Assembly (NCBI GenBank): GCA_036346375.1
Contig: CM070515.1
Coordinates: forward strand, 11,740,423-11,804,422
DNA from: Guadua angustifolia
Lineage: Eukaryota; Streptophyta; Magnoliopsida; Poales; Poaceae
Length of the DNA stretch: 64,000 bases
Reading direction: 5' to 3'
The notes under the pieces are model-generated. The model did no database searches and had not been told where the DNA came from. It saw only the letters and a program-made list of their open reading frames with translations. Both the position numbers and the translations under genes were made by a program. This document shows positions 35,501-46,860 of this stretch, piece after piece (positions within the stretch are counted from its first letter, which is position 1; each line of letters opens with the position of its first letter).

Positions 35501-36349
35501 TGTACATGACATACAAATAACAACACCCCTTTAAATAGCGGATATGAGAAGAATTAGTTCGGCATTCTAGAAAATCAACAAAGAAGAAGAAAGCACCTGA
35601 TATTTACTTGCTTCAAGGTCGAAAAACACTTCTTTTGTCAATTCAATGAGGAAGCGACCTAGCAATACGATAGTATAACGCTTTAAAGAATTTGTTCATG
35701 CATCGCTATATTGACAATGAGCTCAACATAGCATACAAATGACGATTATGCAACAACTCAAATAAAAAATACAATAAAGAAAGAATGATATCGATTGGTG
35801 TAACACATCTAGGCAACAAGACAAAATAAATGTGCACCTTGAATAAGGTTGTCCTACTTAAGAAAGATCTCCTCAAAGTAGACTGGCCACATGGATTATA
35901 TTTGAGATTAAACTTGTCAAACCGGTGAAATGTACTCTTATCTGCATGCACGCCTAAGAGATCAACATTGAGGTCATACTGGCGAGAGACCAACAGTTAC
36001 TTGAAATGATAATGAAAAGATACATAACACCATCACATATAGAATTTCAGTTACCTACCAAGTCCAAACTCTCAAAAACCTCTTTAAGAGTCAAATAGGT
36101 CCCATATCTAAAAATCACAACCTACATAAATGCAATTTTGAATTTAAGTCAGGTGCAGAACGTTCTAGATCTTAGGTACAGAATCGATATATTCCACATG
36201 AGACAATGACAGGAATTAAGAAAAGAAGAAAGTGGATGTACCTCGTCAGGTTCTTTCTTCAACTTGGACTTGATAAATCTCAACAAATGCTTCTGGTTCA
36301 TGCATGCGGAGTGATGAACATGAGTATCAACCTTCCTGACATTGTAGTG
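32571..36349 (-). pseudogene. Captured AMP deaminase gene fragment
   Basis: Exon-like blocks in protein order down the - strand: VRKVDTHVHHSACMNQKHLL (36349-36242), VVIFRYGTYLTLKEVFESLD (36121-36056), YDLNVDLLGVHADKSTFHRF (about 35979-35839), RFLIELTKEVFFDLEASKYQ (about 35659-35598), EYRVSIHGRKKSEWDQ (about 35423-35345), PRIYNVSEEMGTI to HPQLHVFLEQ (about 35121-34982, one frameshift), AGDIDHLAAAFLTSHNIAHG (34675-34565), IGLAMSPLSNNSLF to VEEYSIAAS (about 34440-34257), WKLSSCDLCEIARNSVYQSG (32645-32571). These are the C-terminal catalytic half of plant AMP deaminase (FAC1 type; AMP to IMP). Introns are retained, so capture was from DNA. The exon before AGDIDH (ending HSGE in the family) and the last exon are missing. 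Not functional. Confidence 0.93.
32667..34184 (+). mobile_element. Non-autonomous LINE-like retroposon, 1.5 kb
   Basis: A 13-bp duplication AAGAATAACAGGC lies at 32654-32666 and 34185-34197. The body begins GC-rich, has no RT, and ends AATAAAAGCTTCCTTTATCG followed by an A-run, a 3' end common in grass LINE-derived elements. It sits in the intron between the last two captured AMP deaminase exons, so it arrived after the capture. Confidence 0.75.
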
Positions 36350-36880
36350 CATCTTTTTTATGAGTACAGGATGAACTGCTATTTGACCAACACCAGAGCC
36401 ACCAAGGTCCATCTTCCCAAAATAATTCACAAGATTGCAAGCCGAAAGAATATCAATGGCAGAGAGGTTACCCTACAACAGGGGGGATGAATGAATGAAA
36501 GAAACGTGACATCCCATCATAAGCATAATTTCAAATAAATCCATAAAACTAGGAAGGTCGGAAAAAGATGTTCATACCACCCAGCGGGATCATCATGGTT
36601 TCCATGGATAGTGAACAGAGCAAGCCAATATTGAAGTTTGGGTCTTCATAATTTACTTGGCCAAATCTGAGAAGGCAATAGGAAAATTGTTGTCAGAAAA
36701 AGAAGAAAAGAAAACATATATTTGCAAACTTGGAACTTCATTGGTGGTCATTTAGGCGAGAGCGCCAGAGAATCTGAATGGTCATAACCAAGGTTGAGCG
36801 TGAAGGCTTGTTCTCATGGAATAGGTCACCACCAAGAAGCACAAAGTCCACTCGCAATTCAGTCCAATTCCAATTATGAT
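36350..36880 (-). pseudogene. MRE11: Captured MRE11 gene fragment, fused to AMP deaminase
   Basis: Three exon-like blocks: VDFVLLGGDLFHENKPSRST (36840-36735), RFGQVNYEDPNFNIGL with HGNHDDPAG in a shifted frame (36660-36592), and NLSAIDILSACNLVNYFGKM to GVGQIAVHPVLIKK (36467-36350). These are phosphoesterase motifs of the DNA-repair nuclease MRE11. The first metal-binding motif (D-x-H) lies upstream in the family and was not found. The last block runs straight into the AMP deaminase exon at about 36350 without an intron. Frameshifts exclude normal MRE11 function. Confidence 0.92.
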
Positions 36881-37020
36881 ACACCTATGAAGGGTTGTCC
36901 CAATGAATGGACAACGGGATGAAAGAGTGGAAGAGATGCAAATAAAATATTGCTCCTACCAACCTTCTTCTGCTCTGCTAAGGAGCATATATGTGAAAAT
37001 AAGCTGAACGTCATACCTTA

Positions 37021-37190
37021 AAACTTTCAAGAGGGTCCTTGACCTCATCCAGATGAATTTGATCCTGCATTTATGTTCAAAAAATACCAATGATTACAAG
37101 TGGTTTTATGTATCAAATGCGTAAACATTTTTAATGGAAGTAAAACAGTTTAGAGCAATATTACCTTGAGTGGTTGGCTAATTCCACAAA
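37021..37190 (-). pseudogene. Unidentified exon pair upstream of MRE11 fragment
   Basis: Blocks FYNFCGISQPLK (ending at a GTAATA donor near 37165) and DQIHLDEVKDPLESFK (after a TAAATGCAG acceptor, ending at a GTATGA donor near 37019) join in one frame. A CTTCATAG acceptor follows before the MRE11 block. They are not recognised as MRE11 and may be a third captured gene. Confidence 0.4.
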
Positions 37191-37199
37191 AATTGTAGA

Positions 37200-38040
37200 A
37201 AACTAGGCGAGGTAGGCGTGCTATTGCACGCCGTCTTTGTGGTGGGCGGGAAAAATCGATTTAAAGAACGTAAATCGATTTTCAACATATTTCTCACTCC
37301 GGAAAACAAAGCAGAAATTGAGTTACGGGAAAAAAATAGAGAGTAGCGTCATCGCATCGCCGTGTTGTGTGGGCGAGGGGAAAAAATCGACGAAACAGCA
37401 AACGCGATTTTCAACATATTTCTCACAATCAAAAAAGCAATGAAACCGAAGCTACGGGGAAAAATAAAGAGTTAGAGTTGTAGAAATATCTCTTTCGATT
37501 TAATTATCTGGGAAATATCGGAGACCGAGGTGAAAAAGCGAGGTGGGAAAACATCCTAGAGGAAAAGGGCGAAAAATTATTAGTGACGACAACCTTTTTG
37601 AGTTGCACACATATTTACGGTGACAAAAACATTTTTTCCGCCAAAGCGGAGAAAGGACTGACGTGATGATGACCTTCTTAGAGATGCACATATATTTCGG
37701 TGACGAAAACATTTTTTCCGTGAAAAGCGGAGAAAGGACCTAGGCGTAAGGAGCGAGGACCTATTTGTTACGCTTTTGGACCTATTCGCTATCCCGAAAA
37801 ATTAGAAAAGGGCATGTCCGCGATTTGAATTTAATGGGGCTTTTTACAGAAGTACCGCGAGGACCCAACGCAAAAAAAATAAAAATCTTCCTCACAAAAA
37901 ATCGCGAAGGACCTATTCGTAATTTCGAGGGACCTATCCGTAATTTGGAGAAACGTAGGGGGCTTTGCGCAAAAATGCCAAGGATGACACGTGGGCATGC
38001 TGAGGAGCGGCCGAGCCCAGGCGCTATGTAATGGCTAATA
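37200..38040. repeat. Local imperfect duplications inside CACTA 1
   Basis: Three sets of paired repeats: CGATTTTCAACATATTTCTC at about 37276 and 37411; GGTGACAAAAACATTTTTTC-type units ending GCGGAGAAAGGAC at about 37618-37655 and 37690-37738; and GGACCTATNCGTAATTT(C/G) units at about 37910 and 37931. No coding function seen. Confidence 0.6.
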
Positions 38041-38280
38041 TTCTAACAACCATAGAGTCTCCATCACAAGTTCATTACAGACATTCATGTTATAAATTCA
38101 CCATAATAATGTCCAAGTTCACAAATCCACATCACACACACACACACATACATATCCATCACAAATCCACATGACACAATCATAGTCTCCATCACAAATT
38201 CACAAAAACCACATTACAACCAAACAGGTTCATCATATTACAATCGCACACACATGCAACAAGTTTACTTCACAAATTCA

Positions 38281-40490
38281 AATTTAATTTGGTGAAGTGT
38301 GGAAGTCGTGGCCGCTACCCGCATCGCCGCCTGAGTTGAAATATTCACCCACTGCTGGTGACCCTGAATTACTACCAATATCGCCTCTAGTTTCAGGAGG
38401 CGGTGGCGGCCCCTGTATGATGTATCCAAAAGTTTGCAAAAATTACCACTATTAATGTGAATAACCAAACAATTGGAATGAAATATACCACATTTGTAGG
38501 TGCGAAGAAAAATGCAGGAGGTGAAGGAGGTTGAAATGGTGGGAGTGAGACAGCCGATCCCAAGTGAGTAGATAAAATGTCTTGAAAAGTAAAAAACATC
38601 AATTTCATTTGCAAATTTTAAACTTCACGACTAGCTAACAACTATACGGTTTATGGAGCATAGTTCAAGATATTTCTTTTAACTTAAAGCATTTGAATTC
38701 ATAAAAGATCAAATGTACTTACTTGAATGTGTTGTTGTTGTGATCTCTGCCATTCAATCATGTATTGGTCACGTTGTTTCATCCTTTCCTCTGCTTGTCT
38801 CAATAATTCTTCTTGTTGCCTTATTGCTGCCTGCTGTCGCCTCACCATCTCTTCGTCTCGCCTAGCATCACAAGAACTTCGTGAGCTACTTTGAGAAGAA
38901 GACGACCTCGCCTCAGCTAAGGCTTCACTGGAATCGATGATCCCGTTGAACATGGGAAATCTGCCATGTTTCTTCCCACCACCACTTGAGTATAAAGCAA
39001 CATTATCGATCTGCTCTTTCCTCCAATCAAAGTCTTCTTCGTGATGTTCCACCATTAATTCTCCATACCGAGCCTACAATATATGCAATTTAGGAGAAAT
39101 CTTAAAAATGCATTGAGTTGGTATTTTGAAAATTGTACTGACCAAATTTTGTGAAGCTGTAGAACTACAAAGCTGATCTGGCTGTGTAGGATCAGCTCCG
39201 TGGTGGCCCCGAAGATACGTCTCAATAGAGCTTGGTGCAACGCCACTTTGAGCCTCTTGTAATTCAATGTTCACTTGTATTAGTGAATACAATTGTAAGA
39301 TATAATCTAAAACTAGTACGATATAACAAACTTACCATTCGCTTAGCGAGACGAAGATGTCCATCGGCACCATATCGTTGCGTTACCCTAGGGCCTGCCT
39401 GGCAATTGTCCCTCTTCATCCTAGACTGCCCCACAAAGGCAGGCGAGGCCCAATAGGCACAAAGTGCTCGCCAAGCATCAGGACACTTCCTCAGCCAAGG
39501 CAAGTCCACCTGTAGGTACTCATCTTCTCGAAGGTAGATTTTAGAAGCGCCTAACTTCTTGCTCATATCCTGGTGTATATGCATGCTGCTTGGATACGAG
39601 CATTGGACATCATGTCCTTCACCACCTTTTTTGCAGCATTCTCAAAGACATATTTTGCCTTAGCTGCCAATGCCTCCTCTTGTCCTTCAGGCAAACGATA
39701 CCTCAACTAATTGTGGAAACACAATATTGTTAGACATCTTTATTATAAAACTAACAATGTACAAGAAATGTGAGAATTATGAATATTACCCAGAAATCTG
39801 CCCACACCAAGATGGCAACAAGGTCTTGGCCATCTCATAACCAACTTGTAGTGCTCCCACTTCACTGCCGGTTGAGAAACACCGCCCACCAAGACCAACC
39901 CTGGATAGTGGTACCGACAAAGGCCTCCTAAGTTAGCATTAACAGTTCGCAACCGGTTTCTTCCTTCCCACATAAGATAAACCCATTGCACTCGCAAATT
40001 ACAAGTTTTTGTTACAAAATAAGTAATCATAAAATGAGAATAAAATTTGCATCATTTACTCACCATTCACCAAGTGGCACAATCTGTCTCCGGTGCACGA
40101 AGGTCCGTTGGAACCTCACCGATCGTTAGACCCTCTAAACCTAAACACGTGCAGACCATCACCATCCCCTTCATCTTCCCCATCCCCATCATCCCCTGCC
40201 TCCTGGCCAGCTCCATCCCCATCATCCCCAGTCTCCTGTCCAACTCCATCCCCACCATCCCCTATCTCCTCTGTTCGAGCCTCAACTGGTGGAGCAACCT
40301 TGTTTTGAGCCTCCTCAAGGCATCTCTCAAACGCACTTAAATGGACTTTCTTTGAGAGCTGCAATTTCTAAAGAGAGAACCTTCTGATGAACTTTGGCCC
40401 TTCGAAGATGAAGAGCCATCTTTCTTCTTTCCTTTTGAGAGAAATTTGCTGCCGATATGAGTAAACGACCTCATCCTGCATGAAAAAATA
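38281..40490 (-). pseudogene. TNP1-like (Transposase_24) gene, copy 1 with C-terminal end
   Basis: The second CACTA protein, of the plant Ptta/En/Spm family. Blocks on the - strand: an acidic GD-rich linker (40360-40120), QWVYLMWEGRNRLRTVNANL (39990-39920), KCPDAWRALCAYWASPAFVG (39490-39430), IETYLRGHHGADPTQPDQL (39220-39160), a Gln/Glu-rich helix RRQQAAIRQQEELLRQAEER (38840-38770), and a Pro-rich tail GPPPPPETRGDIGSNSGS ending at a stop near 38281. In Spm the corresponding protein binds subterminal repeats. The N-terminal part has indels relative to copy 2. Confidence 0.8.
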
Positions 40491-40492
40491 AT

Positions 40493-40648
40493 ACAAGATA
40501 TAATTAGCAAAAGAAGGATAACTAATAAATAAAACAAGATATTATTAGCAAAAAGAAGGATAACTAATAAATAAAACAAGATATTATTAGCAAAAAGAAG
40601 GATAACTAATAAATAAAACAAGATATTATTAGCAAAAATAATACAAGA
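40493..40648. repeat. 43-bp AT-rich tandem repeat (also 43258-43420)
   Basis: AACAAGATATTATTAGCAAA with AAGAAGGATAACTAATAAAT recurs about 3-4 times. The same array appears at 43258-43420 in the second half of the duplication. It lies between TNP2 and TNP1. Confidence 0.8.
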
Positions 40649-40659
40649 TATGTAGGCAT

Positions 40660-41749
40660 ACTTATTAGAAGTCCTCATCTTGGGGAGGTTTAATGGAAAT
40701 ATTTTGTGCACTACCATGACGAGGCATGGATCTATGACCATTTTGCGAGCCATTTGAGCCACGACGAGAGCGTTTTTTGCTTCGAACATTTTCAACAATA
40801 TCATCTGTTGTATCGCCAACTATTTCATCAATTCCCAACCCAAGATCAACCTGAAAGGAGCTTGGTAAACCATCTGCTTGATATACTTTGTGAGCGGTGT
40901 TGTCAACATTAGTTTCACCATAGTCGCGCCTCTAGGAGTTGGCAAGCGACCAGGATTAACCTTTTGAACAACCCACCAAGATGACAAGTTTTGCAAGGTA
41001 CATGGATCGACAAATAATACACTGTTCAACTTGATGAGCGATCACAAATGGATCATAGCCGGTGAGGCGTGATTGATGATTACCTTCGACTGGACCAATT
41101 TTGTTGTTACGCTTTATCCCTACCCTGATATCGTACTAAACCGATGCAATAAAAGAAGACTACTCTCAGGTCTTTAGCTCCCTTGAACTTAAATTCTACT
41201 ATGTTTTGAATCACACCATAGTACTCAGTTTCGCGCCCATTCACATCGTAGGCTTTAGTGACAACTCCGCTATTTGTTGTTGCTAATTGCGGATGTGTTG
41301 CTTCAAATTTTGCGAAAAGCGAAATCCATTTACATCATAGCGTCCAAACCTCTTATTTGTAATGCTTAGGGATAGCCGTGCTAGGTCTTCATGAGCGGTG
41401 TTGTCACTCATACCTTTGCAAAAGTGCAACTTGTTCAACCAGATATTTAACTTAATGAATTATTTGTATATGTTGGAAGAAATTTACATGTTGTCGAAAC
41501 CACGTGACAAAATTAGGGCCTCCTCGTAAACCTTCACGTCGTAATTTGTCTAGTTGTTTAGGGGTAGGTTGTTGGGTTGATCTCCAATATTGTTGATCAA
41601 ACAACCTATCGAAAATTTATTGAAGTTAGAATATTGGTCAAGAAAGAAAGTAGTCAAATGAAATGCTAATACTTACTCGAAATACTTGTCCATTTCCTCG
41701 ATGTTAGCATACATATACAACAACGTAGCATTCCATTCCTCCGAAGATA
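40660..41749 (-). pseudogene. TNP2 3' end, duplicated copy 1
   Basis: Copy of the DUF4216-type C-terminal region of TNP2 (40660-41420) preceded by the exon ending YANIEEMDKYFE (41749-41680). Small deletions shift the frame several times relative to the open copy at 43434-44222. It lacks the rest of TNP2. Confidence 0.85.
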
Positions 41750-43265
41750 CCACCACTTGAGTATAAAGCAACATTATCGATCTGCTCTTTCCTCCAATCA
41801 AAGTCTTCTTCGTGATGTTCCACCATTAATTCTCCATACCGAGCCTACAATATATGCAATTTAGGAGAAATCTTAAAAATGCATTGAGTTGGTATTTTGA
41901 AAATTGTACTGACCAAATTTTGTGAAGCTGTAGAACTACAAAGCTGATCTGGCTGTGTAGGATCAGCTCCGTGGTGGCCCCGAAGATACGTCTCAATAGA
42001 GCTTGGTGCAACGCCACTTTGAGCCTCTTGTAATTCAATGTTCACTTGTATTAGTGAATACAATTGTAAGATATAATCTAAAACTAGTACGATATAACAA
42101 ACTTACCATTCGCTTAGCGAGACGAAGATGTCCATCGGCACCATATCGTTGCGTTACCCTAGGGCCTGCCTGGCAATTGTCCCTCTTCATCCTAGACTGC
42201 CCCACAAAGGCAGGCGAGGCCCAATAGGCACAAAGTGCTCGCCAAGCATCGGACACTTCCTCCAAGGCAAGTCCACCAGAGGTACTCATCTTCTCGAAGG
42301 TAGATTTTAGAAGCGCCTAACTTCTTGCTCATATCCTGGTGTATATGCATGCTGCTTGGATACGAGCATTGGACATCATGTCCTTCACCACCTTTTTTGC
42401 AGCATTCTCAAAGACATATTTTGCCTTAGCTGCCAATGCCTCCTCTTGTCCTTCAGGCAAACGATACCTCAACTAATTGTGGAAACACAATATTGTTAGA
42501 CATCTTTATTATAAAACTAACAATGTACAAGAAATGTGAGAATTATGAATATTACCCGAAATCGCCCACACCAAGATGGCAACAATGTTGGTCTGGCCAT
42601 CTCAACCAACTTGTAGTGCTCCCACTTCACTTCTTGGGTGAGAAACACCGCCCACCAAGACCAACCACGGATAGTGGTACCGACAAAGGCCTCCTAAGTT
42701 AGCATTAACAGGTCGCAACCGGTTTCTTCCTTCCCACATAAGATAAACCCATTGCCTGCAAATTACAAGTTTTTTGTTACAAAATAAGTAATCATAAAAT
42801 GAGAATAAAATTTGCATCATTTACTCACCATTCACCAAGTGGCACAATCTGTCTCCGTGCACGAAGGTCCGTTGGAACCTCACTGATCAGGTTAGACCCT
42901 CTAAACCTAAACACAGGTGCAGCACCATCACCATCCCCTTCATCTTCCCCATCCCCATCATCCCCTGTCTCCTGGCCAGCTCCATCCCCATCATCCCCAG
43001 TCTCCTGTCCAACTCCATCCCCACCATCCCCTATCTCCTCTGTTCGAGCCTCAACTGGTGGAGCAACCTTGTTTTGAGCCTCCTCAAGGCATCTCTCAAA
43101 CGCACTTAAATGGACTTTCTTTGAGAGTCTGCAACCTCTAAAGAGAGAACCTTCGATGAACTTTGGCCCTTCAAGATGAAGAGCCATCTTTCTTCTTTCC
43201 TTTTGAGAGAAATTTGTTTGCCGATATGAGTAAACGACCTCATCCCGCATGAAAAAATAATACAA
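41750..43265 (-). pseudogene. TNP1-like gene, duplicated copy 2 (no 3' end)
   Basis: Open N-terminal exon 43250-42830 with HLSAFERCLEEAQNKVAPP and a GDDGDGAGQE acidic repeat; further blocks as in copy 1 (42760-42690, 42260-42130, 41990-41930). It ends at the duplication joint 41750, so the helix and Pro-rich tail are missing. Confidence 0.8.
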
Positions 43266-43433
43266 GATATAATTAGCAAAAGAAGGATAACTAATAAATA
43301 AAACAAGATATTATTAGCAAAAAGAAGGATAACTAATAAATAAAACAAGATATTATTAGCAAAAAGAAGGATAACTAATAAATAAAACAAGATATTATTA
43401 GCAAAAATAATACAAGATATGTAGGCATACTTA

Positions 43434-45857
43434 TTAGAAGTCCTCATCTTGGGGAGGTTTAATGGAAATATTTTGTGCACTACCATGACGAGGCATGGAT
43501 CTATGACCATTTTGCGAGCCATTTGAGCCACGACGAGAGCGTTTTTTGCTTCGAACATTTTCAACAATATCATCTGTTGTATCGCCAACTATTTCATCAA
43601 TTCCCAACCCAAGATCAACCTGAAAGGAGCTTGGTAAACCATCTGCTTGATATACTTTGTGAACGGTGTTGTCAACATTAGTTTCACCATAGTCGTCGCC
43701 TCTAGGAGTTGGCAAACGACCAGGGGGATTAACCTTTTGAACAACCCACCAAGATGACAAGTTTTGCAAGGTACATGGATACGACAAATAATACACCTGT
43801 TCAACTTGATGAGCGATCACAAATGGATCATAGCCAGTGAGACGTGATTGATGATTACCTTCGACCAGACCAATTTTGTTGTTACGCTTTATCCCTACCC
43901 CTGGTACTGTACTAAACCAGTCGCAATAAAAGAAGACTACTCTCAGGTCTTTAGCTCCCTTGAACTTAAATTCTACTATGTTTTGAATCACACCATAGTA
44001 CTCAGTTTCGCGCCCATTCACATCGTAGGCTTTAGTGACAACTCCGCTATTTGTTGTTGCTAATTGCGGATGTGTTGCTTCAAATTTTGCAGAGCGAAAG
44101 CGAAATCCATTTACATCATAGCGTCCAAACCTCTTCGCTGTAATGCTTCCGTGGGATAGCTGTGCTAGGTCTTCATGAGCGGTGTTGTCACTCATACTGC
44201 TTGCAAAAGTGCAACCGTTCAACCAGATATTTAACTTAATGAATTATTTGTATATGTTGGAAGAAATTTACATGTTGTCGAAACCACGTGACAAAATTAG
44301 GGCCTCCTCGTAAACCTTCACGTCGTAATTTGTCTAGTTGTTTAGGGGTAGGTTGTTGGGTTGATCTCCAATATTGTTGATCAAACAACCTATCGAAAAT
44401 TTATTGAAGTTAGAATATTGGTCAAGAAAGAAAGTAGTCAAATGAAATGCTAATACTTACTCGAAATACTTGTCCATTTCCTCGATGTTCGCATACATAT
44501 ACAACAACGTAGCATTCCATTCCTCCGAAGATAGAGCGTGATTTGAACTTCCACCAACAACCTTGCCTTTCCACTGGAATATTTTCAGATTACTGGCAGG
44601 AATGTCTTGAGAGGTGTGATATCGTGGTATATGAATATTGATGTTGTGTTCATCAGCGAAATATGTGCTTGTGTAGTACGATATCTCCTTGAGATAAAAT
44701 GCTTCTGCGATACATCCTTCAACTCGGGCCTTGTTACGGATGGTTGCCCGAATTTGTTTAAGATTTCGTTCTATTGGGTACATCCATCGGTATTGCACAG
44801 GACCGCCAACCTCCGCTTCATATGGCAAATGCACCAACAGATGTTGCATTGCATTCATGAAGCCCGGTGGGAATACCTTCTCCATCTTGCATACAAGCAC
44901 CGTGATATCCTTCTTTAATTTTCTCATCATTGTACTGGATACTTCCTTAGCACATAACTGCCTATAGAAAAAACTAAGTTCTGTTAATATTGTCCAAACT
45001 TCTTCTTTAAAGTAACCACAGAACATTACAGGGAGTAGCCTTTCTATCATAATATGGTAATCATGACTCTTCAGGCCATTTAACTTTCTAGTTACAATGC
45101 TCACCGCACGCCTCAAGTTTGATGCGTAACCATCAGGAAATTTGATATTCTTCAACCACATAAGTATCTCTTTCTTTTCTGCCGGTTTAAGGCAATATGG
45201 AGCTCGTGGTTTCCCTCTACGTCCTTCTTCGTCTTCTCTCACCTCTAGGGTTGGGCGGTCACATATCTCGGCCATATCTTTACGTGCCTTCATATTGTCT
45301 TTTGTCTTATCTTTGAAGTCAAAACAAATGCTGACGATGCTCTCCGCAACATTTCGTTCTTGGTGCATAACACCAATATTATGCAAGAGAATTAGATATT
45401 TAGCATATGGAAGATTCCAAATGGAAGATATGTGAGTCCAATTGTGTGTTTCTTTAACCCCTTCAAACCCATCATCTATTCGGACTAGCAGATTATGCCA
45501 AGCAACGATCTCATGGCCGGTACGACGCTTCGGTGGACCCTTCGTAATGATTGTGTCTTTACGAAATGCATTTCTCTGCGTTCTAAATGGGTGATCACGA
45601 GGCGTGAAACGCCTATGGCAATCAAAGAAGCAGAACTTGCCACCATTTTTCAAACGAAATGCATCACTATCATCCATGCATATTGGACAACATAACCGAT
45701 CGTGTGTACTCCATCCGAGAACATGCCGTATGCGGAAAATCATGTATGGACCAAAGATATCGTGACGCATGGTAAAATACTCTTTTCTATTATTGTCATA
45801 TGTCCTCACCCCATTCCATGGCTCGCTTCACTCATCAACCAAAAGTTGCATGAACAT
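43434..45857 (-). pseudogene. TNP2-like transposase, C-terminal two thirds
   Basis: Open exon 45809-44457 carries the Transposase_21 end and DUF4218 (PYCLKPAEKKEILMWLKNIK, FPPGFMNAMQHLLVHLPYEA). After an intron (donor GTAAGTATTAG), a short exon (about 44415-44275) leads to 44222-43434 with the DUF4216 region (RYDVNGFRFRSAKFEATH, RVVFFYCDWF) and a basic C-terminus. A TGA (45830-45828) lies in frame upstream of 45809. This part is separated from the N-terminal part (54070-55211) by CACTA element 2. TNP2 is the catalytic transposase acting on the inverted ends. Confidence 0.92.
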
Positions 45858-46722
45858 ACACTACAAGGAATAGGGAAAAATTAAGTGGGCTAAAAACCCA
45901 CGAATTTGAAGAAAAACCCACAATTTAGGTTAAATTAGGTGGGCAAACCGTCAATTTAGTTCACGAATTTAACTCGACGAATTTAATCAATTAAATTCGT
46001 GGCCCAATTTAAATTAAATTAAATTCGGTTAATGGAAAAACCCACAATTTAGCTGTAAATTAGTGGGCCAACAAAACCACAATTTAGTTAAATTAGTGGG
46101 TCAAAAAACTCAATTTATTTAAATTAGTGGGCAAAAAACTCCACAATTTAGTTAAATTTGTGGGCAAAGAAAACCACAATTTAATCTGTTAAATTAGTGG
46201 GTATTCTATGGCCCACAATTTAACAGTACATTTGTACAAAAAAAATATATATCCACATCGACAGATAAAATATATGGCCTAAAATGAATATTAATTTATG
46301 TATTATACAGTCAATATTAATTTATGAGATGCAAATCGAGGCGGTGATTCTTCATAAGGCATATAACAAAATTATAAAAGCAATTCTAGAAGACAATCAA
46401 CCAGATCACATGATATTACTACATCCTTAGAAGCCACTAGTCAGCAATTCTGCATCAAATATTGTTTATAAATATAAAAGGACAGATATTGTTTCGAAAT
46501 ATAAAAGGATAAAGTAGCAATAATGACCTCAATATATTTTTTGCTCGTATATCTAGAACTTCACATTTCAACTCAATCTTATAAGGCAATGACCTAGATC
46601 AAGAATAACAACGACGGGCCTCTGCTCCGCTCCGACAGAAGTTAGCCTTCTTCTGAATTTGGATCATGATGAAAAAATAAATATGAAAAACTGTCATAAA
46701 AATATTAAAAGCTTCACAAACC

Positions 46723-46860
46723 TTGAAAACTTTGACTACGGAATCCCCTCTTATCTCGACATTACAATGGTATATTTTCGTTGTACTTGGATCCAAATCA
46801 AGGTTCTGCAAGCATCGAATGGCCGGACAGGTGAATAGTTCCATCGGGCTCATGTTATCA
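46723..46860 (-). pseudogene. Unidentified exon in CACTA 2, possibly RDR N-terminal part
   Basis: Block MSPMELFTCPAIRCLQNLDL followed by KIYHCNVEIRGDSVVKVFK, ending at a GTTTGTG donor. The YHC...FK pattern resembles a block upstream of the catalytic domain in plant RDR3-5 proteins, but it lies downstream of the RDR catalytic fragment on the same strand, i.e. out of order. Assignment uncertain. Confidence 0.35.

Larger units (their letters stand above)
38979..44533 (-). repeat. 2.77-kb tandem duplication (38979-41749 and 41750-44533)
   Basis: The sequence starting CCACCACTTGAGTATAAAGC occurs at 38979 and 41750; both copies run to TCCTCCGAAGATA (41749 and 44533). Each unit spans the 3' end of TNP2 and the first two thirds of TNP1. 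Similarity is very high, and differences are mostly 1-10 base indels. Confidence 0.95.

Noticed and set aside
32571..37200. Functional AMP deaminase or MRE11 gene
   Set aside because: Only parts of each are present, with frameshifts, missing catalytic exons and a fusion, all inside a transposon.
38120..38145. CA-repeat near 38130 and TG-repeats near 34067 and 55727
   Set aside because: Ordinary short microsatellites with no sign of function.
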